Source: Centipeda felix (GTDB lineage Bacteria; Bacillota; Negativicutes; Selenomonadales; Selenomonadaceae). From it: a stretch of 64,000 bases of DNA. Positions 29,074 to 38,713 of the stretch are shown here, one piece after another. Position numbers and translations under genes: made by a program. The notes under the pieces were generated by a model, which ran no database searches, was not told the DNA's origin, and was given only the letters and a program-made list of their open reading frames with translations. Numbering within the stretch: position 1 is the stretch's first letter; every line of letters begins with the position of its first letter. The DNA lies in NCBI RefSeq assembly GCF_900186465.1, contig NZ_LT891959.1, positions 186,001 through 250,000 of the forward strand. The letters are read 5' to 3'.

Positions 29074-30720
29074 TTATGTCTTGATTCGCTTGACCGCTTC
29101 CGAGAGCGGCGGAATGATCTGCTTCTTGCGCGACATGACACCCGGCAGATAGAGATGTGTTCCGCTCGTATCCTTGCGGAACGCCTCTCCGATCAGCGTA
29201 CGCGGCGAACCCGTAAAGAGCAGATAGGTTGCCTCCTCGAGAATATCCGTAATCATAACGAGACTGAGATCAAACCCCTCCGTGTCGCAGATGGACTTCA
29301 TCGCTGCGAGGAGCTCATCCTCCTTTGCCATGATTTCCTTCGTGTCCATCACCGAGGTCTGACTGACGACCACACGATAGGCACCAATGGTGAACTCCTT
29401 GAGGTCGTTACGTACAATCTCCATCGGCGTCATATTGCCGACACTGGAGCCCGCCTTCAGCATCTCGAGGCCGTACGCGTTCATATCCACGTCTGCGATC
29501 TCAGCGAGACGCTCCGCCGCCTGTTTATCCTTTGGCGTGCAGGTCGGAGATTTGAACAGCACCGTATCAGAGATGATGGCGGAGAGCAAGAGACCTGCAA
29601 TCGACGGAGGAATGTCGATGTCGTTCTGCCAGTGCATATTAGAGACAATCGTTGCCGTGCACCCGACTGGCTCGGCGTGAGTGTAGATTGGTTCGCTCGT
29701 ACTGATCCCACCGAAGCGATGATGATCGATGATCTCGATGATCTTCGCCTCCTCGATGCCCTCGACCGCCTGATTGCGCTCGTTGTGATCGACAAGAATC
29801 ACCTGCGCCGGGTCGGAGACCCCCAGTCGGTCACGGCTCACGAGACCGACGATGCGGCCGTTCTCCAATACGGGATAATTACGGTAGTTGGTCTCCTCCA
29901 TGATTCCCTTGATATCAGACAGGAGATCGAGCGGCTTGAAGCAGACGGGATTATCGTGCATGATGCGCCGAATGGGCACACACTGGTTGATGAGCCGCGC
30001 CACTGTATAGGTATCATACGGCGTCGAGAGGACGAAGATACCACGCGTCTCCGCTTCCTCCAGAGCCTCAGCCGGAACACGGCCGTCCCCGGTCACGACA
30101 AGGCAGGAAATCCCCTGGTTAATGCAGGTCAGAATCGTCTCGGGCTTTCTGTCGCCCACGAGCACGATGTCGTTCCCTTTGATGATCTTCTTAATCGTTG
30201 CGATACTTCCGGCAGCGATGCGGATCTGTCCCTTGATTGTCTCCGACTCATCACCGGAGACAAGCACCTGACTGTCGGTGGCATGAATGATGTCGCGATA
30301 GCGTACGCGCATGTCTGCGAGATTCGTCATGCCGAGCTCCTGAAAATACCGCTTCGCAAGATCACTGACCGAAACGATGCCAACGAGAAGTCCCTGGCTG
30401 TCCGTCACGGGAATCGACCGCAGATCATTCTCGCGCAGAACCTCCCCCAGATTGCGTAGGGTATCATGCTGGCGCACAACGATCTTGCAGTCCATCGCAA
30501 TATCCTTGACACGCGGATAGAGATCGGGGATCAAGAGCGGCTTTTCGACATGGAAGTACTCCAGTGCAAACCGCGTTTCCTTATTCACTTTGCCGGCGCG
30601 TGCGGCAATGGCATTGACGCCCATGGCCTGTTTCAGATGGGCATAGCCGATCGCGGAGCAGATCGAATCCGTGTCCGGATTACGATGCCCAATGACATAA
30701 ATTGGCTTCGCAACGTTCAA
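29074..30720 (-). CDS. ppaC: Family II inorganic pyrophosphatase with CBS-DRTGG-CBS insert
   Basis: From TTG at 30720, which has AGGAGGT seven bases before it, the product is 548 residues, the size of nucleotide-regulated family II pyrophosphatases. The DHH domain begins GHRNPDTDSICSAIGY and resumes after the insert with DHNERNQAVEG and EIIDHHRFG; the C-terminal DHHA2 domain ends with SRKKQ. The insert holds a CBS domain, a DRTGG domain and a second CBS domain (about 70-300), which in relatives bind AMP (inhibitory), ADP or diadenosine polyphosphates. It is Mn/Co-dependent in the family. It has its own promoter at 30767. Confidence 0.94.
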   Translation of the reverse strand: MNVAKPIYVIGHRNPDTDSICSAIGYAHLKQAMGVNAIAARAGKVNKETRFALEYFHVEKPLLIPDLYPRVKDIAMDCKIVVRQHDTLRNLGEVLRENDLRSIPVTDSQGLLVGIVSVSDLAKRYFQELGMTNLADMRVRYRDIIHATDSQVLVSGDESETIKGQIRIAAGSIATIKKIIKGNDIVLVGDRKPETILTCINQGISCLVVTGDGRVPAEALEEAETRGIFVLSTPYDTYTVARLINQCVPIRRIMHDNPVCFKPLDLLSDIKGIMEETNYRNYPVLENGRIVGLVSRDRLGVSDPAQVILVDHNERNQAVEGIEEAKIIEIIDHHRFGGISTSEPIYTHAEPVGCTATIVSNMHWQNDIDIPPSIAGLLLSAIISDTVLFKSPTCTPKDKQAAERLAEIADVDMNAYGLEMLKAGSSVGNMTPMEIVRNDLKEFTIGAYRVVVSQTSVMDTKEIMAKEDELLAAMKSICDTEGFDLSLVMITDILEEATYLLFTGSPRTLIGEAFRKDTSGTHLYLPGVMSRKKQIIPPLSEAVKRIKT

Positions 30721-30766
30721 AATAGTACCTCCTATTACGGTTCTATCCACCGCATACATCGTTGTT

Positions 30767-30772
30767 ATTATA
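30767..30772 (-). promoter_or_regulatory. Extended -10 promoter of ppaC
   Basis: TGCTATAAT on the minus strand is an extended -10 element about 47 bases before the ppaC start, lying just after the terminator of the upstream cluster. Confidence 0.6.
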
Positions 30773-30820
30773 GCATATTCACTGATTCGATTCCATAAGC
30801 AAAAGAGATTCGATAAGCAA

Positions 30821-30855
30821 AAGAAAAGATGCAGGACATGAACCGCACCTGCATC
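30821..30855 (-). terminator. Terminator after yraN
   Basis: GATGCAGG (30828-30835) and CCTGCATC (30848-30855) form a stem followed on the minus strand by TTTTCTTTT. It separates the rbgA-yraN cluster from ppaC. Confidence 0.8.
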
Positions 30856-30868
30856 CTTTGTATCCGCC

Positions 30869-31225
30869 TCACACCTCAAAAGCCCCCTTGAGGTGATGAA
30901 TCCCCCACTCGTTTCCCGCGGCATAGACCTCAACGATGTCAAAACGGCAAGGTGTTTGATCCATCTGTTTTTCGCGCAGATACCACATCGCCGTCTGTAT
31001 GATTCTGCGCTGCTTTCGGTAGTTTACCGCTTCTGCTGGAAGTCCGCAACGGACGCTTCGTCGTGTCTTTACCTCGACAAAGACCAATGTATCACGATCC
31101 TTTGCGATCAGATCAATCTCCCCTATCTTTGTGCGATACTTCTGTGCCAGAATTCGATATCCCTGCGCACCGAGATAGCGGGCAGCACAGGACTCTCCTC
31201 GATCTCCCAGCACCTTATTGCTCAT
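30869..31225 (-). CDS. YraN/UPF0102-family putative endonuclease
   Basis: This 118-residue protein has the UPF0102 pattern: LGDRGESCAARYL, then the restriction-endonuclease-like core KIGEIDLIAKDRDTLVFVEVKTRR (E-I-D...VEVK), and a PCRFDIVEV strand. The core matches the PD-(D/E)XK nuclease fold; the cellular role is not established, though the family often sits near rnhB and dprA. It overlaps the upstream FlhB-like gene by four bases (ATGA). Confidence 0.9.
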   Translation of the reverse strand: MSNKVLGDRGESCAARYLGAQGYRILAQKYRTKIGEIDLIAKDRDTLVFVEVKTRRSVRCGLPAEAVNYRKQRRIIQTAMWYLREKQMDQTPCRFDIVEVYAAGNEWGIHHLKGAFEV

Positions 31226-31533
31226 GGCGATTTCCTGCTCCCCATGTGACGATCAATCCGATAGACATGGGCGAGCACTTCAGCGATCGTACGATAGAGC
31301 TCGGGAGGGATCTCGCGGTCAATCTCAAGCGCCATCAGCATATTGACGAGCGATTTGTTCTGATAGACTGGTATGCCGTTTTTGCGTGCCTCCGCCAAAA
31401 TGCGGTCAGCAACAAGGGAACGGCCTTTTGCCGTCACGCGCGGCGCACGATCCGACTTTGCATCATATTTGATGGCAACAGCACGCGGTTCTTCTTCGCG
31501 CTGCTCCTCTTCCCTGTCCGCGTGATCCGGCAT
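31222..31533 (-). CDS. FlhB C-terminal-domain-like protein (YlqH type)
   Basis: This 103-residue protein corresponds to the cytoplasmic export-switch domain of FlhB/EscU without the membrane part: AVAIKYDAKSDRAPRVTAKG, then IPVYQNKSLVNMLMALEI and IPPELYRTIAEVLAHVYR. The autocleavage tetrapeptide NPTH of FlhB is absent. In Bacillus subtilis ylqH occupies the same place downstream of rnhB and ylqG. Such proteins can substitute for the FlhB tail in flagellar export in some bacteria; the role here is an inference. Confidence 0.88.
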   Translation of the reverse strand: MPDHADREEEQREEEPRAVAIKYDAKSDRAPRVTAKGRSLVADRILAEARKNGIPVYQNKSLVNMLMALEIDREIPPELYRTIAEVLAHVYRIDRHMGSRKSP

Positions 31534-31629
31534 ATCTCACCATCCTTGTCTTTTCGTCCCGCGATCCCTCAGCAACATTATATGAGGCGATCTCATGATC
31601 GTCAATAGGCTATACCATGACTGTCATCA

Positions 31630-33792
31630 TCAGTTCGTGAAGAAACGACGCTCACCTATCGCGCCGATCTGTATGCCCTCGATCACCAAAGAGGTTCCGT
31701 CAGCGGACTCACGTATACTGTCGAGTTCGTTACGGAACTCCCATGCGGCATCTGCATCAGAAAAATAGAGACGCATATCGACATGATTCTCTTCGTAGAT
31801 GCGATTGATGAGTTCGACAGTGCCGATGTGATCCGTGAGAACACAGATTCTAAGCCACGTCTCTTTCTTGACCTGATCCGTCGCCTCATCCTTGTGGGAC
31901 TCATCATAGACATGAATGTAGGCGGGATACTCGGTCTCTCCCATAAAGAGCGGCATCACATAGCTCATAGAGCGCTGTCCCGGCTGCGGTGCCGCATTCT
32001 CCCCCTCCAGTGAGTGACGCATGGTCAGAGCCAGTGCCGCGACATCCCGCCCCGCACGTCTGTATTGCTCCGCCGTCATCTTGCGCACCTTGACTAGATC
32101 GGCCATCTGCATAAAAGCCCATAGGCGCGGAAGATCCGGCATCTGCTGTTCAAACGCCGCTTGGCGGACGGTTCCCGGAATGTTCTGCTGCGTCAGCTGG
32201 ATGAGTTGCTGGAGCTGCTTCGCATCACCTTCACTCAGTGTCTGCGTGCGTCCGCTGACGAAGTTCTGGAGCAAAAGTGTCTCGCGCTGGCTGAGATTTT
32301 CATTTTGCAGGAGCACGCGTGCCATGTCGCGAAGCGTGCTCATCATCTGCGGTACATTCTCCATGGGGCGTGTGATGAACTTCGGAATGAGCGTCGGCGT
32401 CTCGGCCGTCTTTACAGCATCTGAGCCCTGCATCGTGGAAGCTGGCGGCTGTGCCGCCGCTGTCTCCGCCCGTCCCGCTTGTGAACGGGCGACCTGCTCC
32501 GTGCTCTGAGGCGTTTGCTTTGCGGCTTCTGCGGTTCCTGTCCGCGCCTCTTCGCCAACGGGCTGACGAGCAGGATTCAGTGTCCCGCCCGTGCCGTCCT
32601 GACGCACTGGTGCACTGCCCTGCGGGAGAGGAGTCTCCTGCTGCACGGTAGTCTTCCCCTGCTGCGCAGCGTTTTCCTGCACCATCTCCGTGCCCTGCCC
32701 GCGCTGTGCCTCTGCCGCAGATAGAGAGGGCGTGGCATTGCCTTTCGTGCCGATACCGACTGCGGCAGTATCTGCCTGACGAAGTGCAGGGGCTTCCATT
32801 CCCTTTGCCGATGGTGCAGAGGAGCCCTCCCCCTGTTTTGCCCCCTGTGTAATGTTGTCGGCGGGAAGTTCCTCTGGGGCAGCCGCTGTATCCGATGCAG
32901 CTGTGGCAGCAGGCGCAGGATTTTGCATAGCTCCCGCTGCGGGTGCTGTCATGCGTACAGTCTGTCCACTTGCCGGCATCTGCGCCGCGCCCTCTTCTAC
33001 GGAGAGTGCTGCGCTTCCCTGCTGCGGTGTTGCCTGTGCCTCTCCTGTCTGCACCGGTGACTGCGTCCCTCCCTGCTGCGGCATTGTCTGCTGCGTCGCC
33101 GCTCCCGCGTCACGTGGCATCAGCAGCTGAACCAGCTGATTTAGAAACGTCATGGAGGATGTACCGCCGCCGTTTGCCGCAGCGGGTGCAGCACCTGCAC
33201 TTGCATTCAGCTGAGAGAGGACGGTCTGTAAATCCTTCGGGAGGAGTTCGGCGTTTCCTGTATCAATCAGCTGAAACGCGGCTTTCGTCAGCATGATCGG
33301 CTCAAATGTTCCGCCCGCATCCTTGGCAATGGCACTTTTCAACGCCGCAAGCAGGGTCGCCACGTCGTCGCTGACACGGGGAACTTCGTTTGTCTCCGCC
33401 ATCGTTCCCATCTGATTCAACATCCGCGCCAGCGTCGTCAGCTGATCCGTCGAAAAGCGCTGACTTGCCGCCGTACTGCCAAGCCCCTGTGCAAGTGTGG
33501 ACTCAATCGAAAAAGACTGCCGAATGATATTCCGTATGACCTCTTTGAGCTCCTGCGGAATCTGCTCAACATTCGTCTGCTGACGTCCGCTGATTTTGGA
33601 CAGAACATCCGCCATACGGTCAATCGCAGTCTCAATGGACACGTTGGTACGCTGACTGAATGCCGCTGAGGCATTCTCCTGATCGCCGCGGCCTTGTACT
33701 CCTTCGGTCGGGCGTTCCGATGAAATCCGCTGTGGTGCGGAGACGGCAGCCGCTGCTGCAGTTGCATTTGCTTCAATCGGCACAGTATTCAC
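31630..33792 (-). CDS. FliK-like hook-length-control homolog (YlqG type)
   Basis: This 720-residue protein has a long low-complexity middle rich in Ala, Gln, Thr, Pro and Gly (about 200-460) and a conserved C-terminal domain (about 500-720) that ends in a beta-rich region typical of FliK-related proteins (SYVMPLFMGE, YPAYIHVYDESH, LRICVLTDHIGTVELI). The gene precedes an FlhB-tail-like gene, its natural partner. B. subtilis ylqG, next to rnhB and ylqH, is the positional equivalent. The start (GTG, 33792) overlaps rnhB by 20 bases and its ribosome binding site is weak, so the N-terminus is uncertain. Confidence 0.8.
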   Translation of the reverse strand: MNTVPIEANATAAAAAVSAPQRISSERPTEGVQGRGDQENASAAFSQRTNVSIETAIDRMADVLSKISGRQQTNVEQIPQELKEVIRNIIRQSFSIESTLAQGLGSTAASQRFSTDQLTTLARMLNQMGTMAETNEVPRVSDDVATLLAALKSAIAKDAGGTFEPIMLTKAAFQLIDTGNAELLPKDLQTVLSQLNASAGAAPAAANGGGTSSMTFLNQLVQLLMPRDAGAATQQTMPQQGGTQSPVQTGEAQATPQQGSAALSVEEGAAQMPASGQTVRMTAPAAGAMQNPAPAATAASDTAAAPEELPADNITQGAKQGEGSSAPSAKGMEAPALRQADTAAVGIGTKGNATPSLSAAEAQRGQGTEMVQENAAQQGKTTVQQETPLPQGSAPVRQDGTGGTLNPARQPVGEEARTGTAEAAKQTPQSTEQVARSQAGRAETAAAQPPASTMQGSDAVKTAETPTLIPKFITRPMENVPQMMSTLRDMARVLLQNENLSQRETLLLQNFVSGRTQTLSEGDAKQLQQLIQLTQQNIPGTVRQAAFEQQMPDLPRLWAFMQMADLVKVRKMTAEQYRRAGRDVAALALTMRHSLEGENAAPQPGQRSMSYVMPLFMGETEYPAYIHVYDESHKDEATDQVKKETWLRICVLTDHIGTVELINRIYEENHVDMRLYFSDADAAWEFRNELDSIRESADGTSLVIEGIQIGAIGERRFFTN

Positions 33793-34552
33793 AGCCTTTT
33801 CTGTTAGTTATCATCGAGCGAATGGGCTCGAACGTTTTACGATGCAATGGACAGATCCCATAGTTGCGGATCGCGTCGATATGTTCCTGTGTTCCATAGC
33901 CCTTGTGCTTAGCAAAGCCATACACTGGATACGCCTCGTCATACGTCAGCATCAGGCGATCTCGTGTCACTTTTGCCAAAACCGACGCCGCCGCGATTGA
34001 TGCGGATTTGGCATCCCCTTTGACAATCGACTGTGATGCCATTCTCAGATGTGGAAGCGCCACAGCGTCAATCAGAACCTCCTGCGGTGTCGGCAGAAGC
34101 GCAGCGACAGCATCATACATCCCTTTACGTGTCGCCTCCAAGATGTTCATTCGGTCAATCGTCTCAGCGTCAATGAGCTCGACATGATAGGAAACAGCAT
34201 CCGAAACGATTCTTTCGTAAAGCTCTTTCCGCACTTTTTCAGACAGCTTCTTTGAGTCGTTCAGGCGCAGAAGCAGGTACTCCTGCGGCAGAATCACCGC
34301 CGCTACTGCGACGGGACCCGCCAGAGGACCACGCCCAGCCTCATCCACACCGGCGACGATACAGTGCCCGCGCTCGGCGGCACAACGCTCATACGCATAC
34401 ATTGCATAGAGACGCGCACGCTCCTGCTGTGTACGTTCGTAACGGCGAAGAATCGCTTGGACGGTTTTTCGCGCGTCACATTTGCAGGTATTGAGGAAAT
34501 CCTCCGTCACATCTCCGCGACGAAAAACGTCTTCTATCTCTTTTATCGTCAT
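33773..34552 (-). CDS. rnhB: Ribonuclease HII
   Basis: From ATG at 34552 the product is 259 residues. The signature VAGVDEAGRGPLAGPV carries the catalytic Asp70-Glu71, followed by LNDSKKLSEK and the HKGYGTQEH segment with QSIVKGDAKSASIAAASVLAKVTRD, all typical of RNase HII. A 60-residue N-terminal extension with a substrate-binding helix is usual in Firmicutes. It removes ribonucleotides from DNA. It starts 26 bases after rbgA, as in B. subtilis rbgA-rnhB. The C-terminus has an unusual Cys pair (CEYC). Confidence 0.95.
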   Translation of the reverse strand: MTIKEIEDVFRRGDVTEDFLNTCKCDARKTVQAILRRYERTQQERARLYAMYAYERCAAERGHCIVAGVDEAGRGPLAGPVAVAAVILPQEYLLLRLNDSKKLSEKVRKELYERIVSDAVSYHVELIDAETIDRMNILEATRKGMYDAVAALLPTPQEVLIDAVALPHLRMASQSIVKGDAKSASIAAASVLAKVTRDRLMLTYDEAYPVYGFAKHKGYGTQEHIDAIRNYGICPLHRKTFEPIRSMITNRKGCEYCAD

Positions 34553-34578
34553 TTTCTCTGATTCCTTCACCGCACTGC

Positions 34579-35478
34579 TTATACTGATGGGATGCACGGC
34601 ACTGCATCTAGAGAAATCCGCCCTAGTCTGCCACTCCGAAAATCCGACAAAATTACCTGCTCTGCCTTTTCGTAATCAATTTTGCCGCCAGCGCGGAGGC
34701 ATCCGCGCTTTCGTCCAATGGCATCAAGCAGATCAATCCCCTCAGGCAGAGGTTCATCCAGTTGATAACGCGTACACAACGACTGCGGAGTGTCCTCTCT
34801 CAAACGATTCAGGAGAAGCAGCACCACACTTCCTACATCGTAAACATTGTCATTGATTGCCCCTGTAAATGCAAGATGAAGCGCCGCCTGCTGATCCTCA
34901 AATTTCGGCCAGAGGATGCCGGGCATATCCAGCAGCTCGAGCTGTGCACCAAGGCGAATCCACTGCTTTGCACGAGTCACACCGGGACGGTTCTCTACCT
35001 TTGTCTTCGTGCCGCCCGACAGCCGATTGATCAGTGACGACTTGCCGACATTCGGAATGCCGAGAATCATACAGCGTGCGGCACGTGGTTTCGCCCCATG
35101 CTGCACCAATTTATCCGTTTTTGGCTTTGCGCAGCGCGCAATCGCCTGTACGAGTTCCTTCGTTCCCTTCCCCTTCACGGCGTCCACGGGAACCGCAGAA
35201 AGCCCTTCTGCGGCATAATACTTGACCCACGCACGTGTCACATATTCATCCGCAAGATCCGCCTTGTTCAGCACGATGAGGCGCGGCTTCCCGCCCACAA
35301 TCTCTCGCAGAACAGGATTTGCAGAACTCATCGGAATGCGCGCATCGAGGAGCTCTACCACCACATCCACCGACTTTAGATTCTCCTGAACCAGACGCTC
35401 CGCCTTCCGCATGTGCCCCGGGTACCACTGGAGACTGGGAATGTCGATTATGTTGTCGTTTTGCATCATATTTTTCAT
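34579..35478 (-). CDS. rbgA: Ribosome biogenesis GTPase RbgA (YlqF)
   Basis: This 299-residue protein has the circularly permuted GTPase order: DARIPMSSANP and LNKADLAD (G4) come first, then GIPNVGKSSLINRLSG (G1), RPGVTRAKQW (G2) and LLDMPGILWP (G3). The N-terminal WYPGHMRKAER motif is the RbgA hallmark. It acts late in assembly of the 50S subunit. The start is either of two close ATG codons (35478 or 35469) near GAGGGCAGG. It leads the rbgA-rnhB-FliK-like-FlhB-like-yraN operon. Confidence 0.94.
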   Translation of the reverse strand: MKNMMQNDNIIDIPSLQWYPGHMRKAERLVQENLKSVDVVVELLDARIPMSSANPVLREIVGGKPRLIVLNKADLADEYVTRAWVKYYAAEGLSAVPVDAVKGKGTKELVQAIARCAKPKTDKLVQHGAKPRAARCMILGIPNVGKSSLINRLSGGTKTKVENRPGVTRAKQWIRLGAQLELLDMPGILWPKFEDQQAALHLAFTGAINDNVYDVGSVVLLLLNRLREDTPQSLCTRYQLDEPLPEGIDLLDAIGRKRGCLRAGGKIDYEKAEQVILSDFRSGRLGRISLDAVPCIPSV

Positions 35479-35539
35479 CCTGCCCTCTTTGAAATATGCC
35501 ACGCGAAGATACATGCACAAAAAACGGATTTATTCCTCT

Positions 35540-36031
35540 CTACTCCAATTCTTCTGCCTTCGCACGGATGGCATAAAACTCCTGAAACACTGCTGGTTCT
35601 TCTGTGATGGATTCTTTCATTGCAAGCAGTCTCCTTTTCCCAACGCGCCGATCCAATACGGCAAATATGCGTACGAGCAAGTTTTCGCTCTTGAGGCTCG
35701 CTTCGATACATTGCTGCTCAAATTCCGTAAAGGCGCGATAGAATGAGCGTTGATCGAACACGCCCAACCGTAAGGCAGTGTCATCCATAAACGCAAATTC
35801 TTCTTTCATGCGTTTTTCGTAAGTTTCATCTTGTGGAAAACAATCTGCTTTCAGCCAATTATTGTAGTAACAGCCCTTGATGATTTCTTTTCCATTGTAT
35901 CGTATAGCGGCACGTCCCTCGTGATCCGGGCTCCTGCTATACGATGTCGCATAATACTGAATATGCCCTCTGAGGCTCAGCGCCAGATAGTCCTTTTCGA
36001 GTTTTTTTCGGATTCCGCTCCAGCTTGCCAT
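35540..36031 (-). CDS. Hypothetical protein resembling the SF0329 family
   Basis: This 163-residue protein has the features of SF0329-type small proteins: SGIRKKLEKDYLALSLRGHIQYYATSYSRSPDHEGRAAI, a conserved YNGKEI segment and a KSENLLVRIFAVLDRRVGKR block near the C-terminus. I know no function for the family. ATG at 36031 is preferred over 36046 because the homologous part begins MASWSG. A possible TTGAGG-18 bp-CAATAT promoter lies upstream. The gap 36032-36268 has no gene I can support. Confidence 0.6.
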   Translation of the reverse strand: MASWSGIRKKLEKDYLALSLRGHIQYYATSYSRSPDHEGRAAIRYNGKEIIKGCYYNNWLKADCFPQDETYEKRMKEEFAFMDDTALRLGVFDQRSFYRAFTEFEQQCIEASLKSENLLVRIFAVLDRRVGKRRLLAMKESITEEPAVFQEFYAIRAKAEELE

Positions 36032-36268
36032 GTTTTCTTCTCCCAAGAAGCTGACACATCCATCCCGCTCATTTGGCTGGCAGGATGCCCTGTGACAGTG
36101 CGGATATTGTCTCTACGTGAATTCTGTCCTCAACTATAGTTTATTCTATCAGCCATTCTGTGAATGCGTCAAGTCTCACTCGGATGTCCTGCGGAAGTAC
36201 GTTTCCAGTGCTGTGGTAATCCAAAGCAAAATCCCATGAGTGGGAGACAAAAGGGAAACCATAGGATG

Positions 36269-38713
36269 CTACTTTTCGTTCATTTCACGTATCAGTCGCC
36301 CCTCGGCAAAGGTTTCCACCGAGAGATGATGCCCGTCGGTATGAAAGACAATCGCGCCGTCCTCATCCGTTCGGAGCGTTTTTATGCCCATCCGATCATA
36401 GCGCTCCACCACGTCGGCATGCGGATGTCCGAAGCTGTTCCCTGCACCGACACAGTAGACGGCATACATGGGATGAACGGCACGGATAAATTCCTCTGAA
36501 CTGGATGTATGCGAGCCATGATGCGGGATTTTTAGAACGGTTGCAGAGGCATCCGTGCCCGCACTGAGCATCTTCAGCTCATGTTCCCGAACGAGATCGC
36601 CCGTAAATAGGAAGGACGCATCACCGTAGCGGATACGGTAGACGTTCGACACCTCGTTGCCCGTCGCATTGTCCGATGGGTCACGTGCCGGTGCATAGAT
36701 CACCTCCACGGTAACTCCGTCCAGGACAAAGGTCTCCCCCGCCTCCGCCCGGCTGAGTTTCGACAGCAGAGGATTTGCATCACCGAGGCGCATGCTCATG
36801 GCGTAGGCATGGCGTCCCTCATCCGCCGTATAGACGTGTTTTACCGGCAGACGGGAGAGAATCGCCCCCGCGCCTGCCGCATGGTCTTCGTGGGCATGCG
36901 AGAGAAAGATGTAGTCCACCTCGCGCACACCGTAGTGGAGAAGATAGGGAACATCGACGCGTGCGCCAACATCAAACGCACCGTCTCGCGTTCCGCCCGT
37001 ATCAAAGAGCATCGCATGTCCGTGCGGCGTCACAACGAGGGCACAGTCCCCCTGCCCCACATCGATGAAGTGTACGGCCATCTCGCGCGGCATGATCATC
37101 CGCCACGCACACACACCGACAAGGAGGGCGAGACACAACACAGCGACAATATGGCGATATGCCAAGAGACGCGATAGGATCTTCCTGCGCATCTCGGATG
37201 GTGCACAGAGGATCAGGATCACCACATAATAGCAGACCGATGGGAAAAGCCCCATCGACGGCAGCCATACCTTGGACAGGGGAAGAGCTGCTAGGGCGCG
37301 TGTCAGCTCAAACGATATGCCGAGCAAGACGCTGTCAGCGGCAAAGAGAATGCTGCCGAGGAGCGGCAGGAGATAGGTGACAATACCGGCAAAGAGTCCC
37401 ATGATGATGATGAGTTCAACGATGGGCACAACGATAAGATTGGCGAGGAGCGCGGAGATCGACACCTGATTGAAATACCATGCCAGTACGGGAAGCACCA
37501 TGAGTTGCGCGGCAATCGTAATGGAAAAAGCCATAGAAACGAGGCGCGGCAGACGATGCACCTTTCCTGCGAGGACAGGGGCGAGGAAGAGAAGCCCTGC
37601 CGTCGCCAAAAAAGACAGCTGAAAACTGATGTGAAAGAGGAGCAGTGGCGACACCATAAGCATGAACAGCCCTGTCAAAAGGAGCAGATACTTTGCGTCG
37701 CGCTCGCGCCCGAGCACCAGTCCGATAAAGGCGGCCCCGCCCATGATGCCGGAGCGTACGGCAGGCGGTACCATACCCGCCAACAGAACATAGAAAAAAA
37801 TCGCAGAAAGTACAGCAGCGGCACTGAGCCCTCGCGGCAGACGCAGGATCACAGCAATCCACGCAATCACGGCGGCAATCAGACTAATATGAGAACCGGA
37901 CACGGACAGAATGTGAACGATCCCCGTTGTTGTATACGCCTCTAGCAGGGCGGGGTCGATTCCCTCATAGCCGCCGAACAGCATCGCAAAGATTGCCGCC
38001 GCATCTGTATGCGGCATGACCGCACGCATGTGCTCAAGATAGTGCGTACGAATCTCTGCCGCGCGGCGCATCCACTGCTCCCATAGAGAGATATCATCAC
38101 GGGACTCGATGGATACACTCCCCCGATGTGCCGACAGAGAGGCCGTGATCCCCTGCGTGCGGAGGAGGAGCGCCGTGTCTATCTGCCCAGGATTTTGATA
38201 TCCATGGGGGCGGCGAATCTTCCCCTCTGCCGTGATCCTGTCTCCAATGCGCCCCACATGCGGTGACGTATCCTCCTCCCGTTCATAGAGGAGCAGCTGT
38301 CCATTCGCCGTACGCTCTGCATTGCCTTGCCCCAGAGCGTATACCGCTGCAGTATAGCGAATCTGCCGCGACCCGTCCGTGCGCTCCGTGACGCGCGGCA
38401 TCTCCGTGATGATCCCAGAGACAACAGTCTCCTCTCCTGCCGCACGAGATATATCCTGCGCCGGCAGCTCATACGCCCCCGCAAATCGAAACATCCCCGC
38501 AACGAAAAAAAGCCCCACAAACGCGATCCATGTTCGTTCATGCTGTTTCAGAACGAGGATAACGGAGGCTGAAAAAAAGATCAGGATGGCGGCGATAAGA
38601 TAGATACGATGCACGGAAAGAGAGATACCGCAGCAGGCACCACAGACAATGCCGAGACAAAACACCGCCAGCAGCCCCATGAGGAAGCGCAGCGGGTGCT
38701 GTCCCGTTTTCAT
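36269..38713 (-). CDS. comEC: DNA internalisation protein ComEC/Rec2
   Basis: This 814-residue multi-domain protein has N-terminal membrane segments (about 9-65), a periplasmic OB-like domain, the Competence domain with about eight further membrane helices (SVSGSHISLIAAVIAWI onward, about 270-530) and a C-terminal metallo-beta-lactamase domain with FIDVGQGDCALV, FDTGG and the metal site SHAHEDHAAG. It forms the inner-membrane channel for incoming single-stranded DNA in natural transformation. Its start overlaps comEA by four bases. The reading frame is intact. Confidence 0.95.
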   Translation of the reverse strand: MKTGQHPLRFLMGLLAVFCLGIVCGACCGISLSVHRIYLIAAILIFFSASVILVLKQHERTWIAFVGLFFVAGMFRFAGAYELPAQDISRAAGEETVVSGIITEMPRVTERTDGSRQIRYTAAVYALGQGNAERTANGQLLLYEREEDTSPHVGRIGDRITAEGKIRRPHGYQNPGQIDTALLLRTQGITASLSAHRGSVSIESRDDISLWEQWMRRAAEIRTHYLEHMRAVMPHTDAAAIFAMLFGGYEGIDPALLEAYTTTGIVHILSVSGSHISLIAAVIAWIAVILRLPRGLSAAAVLSAIFFYVLLAGMVPPAVRSGIMGGAAFIGLVLGRERDAKYLLLLTGLFMLMVSPLLLFHISFQLSFLATAGLLFLAPVLAGKVHRLPRLVSMAFSITIAAQLMVLPVLAWYFNQVSISALLANLIVVPIVELIIIMGLFAGIVTYLLPLLGSILFAADSVLLGISFELTRALAALPLSKVWLPSMGLFPSVCYYVVILILCAPSEMRRKILSRLLAYRHIVAVLCLALLVGVCAWRMIMPREMAVHFIDVGQGDCALVVTPHGHAMLFDTGGTRDGAFDVGARVDVPYLLHYGVREVDYIFLSHAHEDHAAGAGAILSRLPVKHVYTADEGRHAYAMSMRLGDANPLLSKLSRAEAGETFVLDGVTVEVIYAPARDPSDNATGNEVSNVYRIRYGDASFLFTGDLVREHELKMLSAGTDASATVLKIPHHGSHTSSSEEFIRAVHPMYAVYCVGAGNSFGHPHADVVERYDRMGIKTLRTDEDGAIVFHTDGHHLSVETFAEGRLIREMNEK

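Noticed and set aside
28995-29141. 49-residue N-terminal extension of pcrA
   Set aside because: It overlaps ppaC, is Arg/Ser-rich without similarity, and the ATG at 28994 has a ribosome binding site and the usual PcrA beginning.
32021-33296. Plus-strand frames opposite the low-complexity part of the FliK-like gene
   Set aside because: The repetitive Ala/Gln/Pro-coding DNA creates open antisense frames; none has a start signal or a domain.
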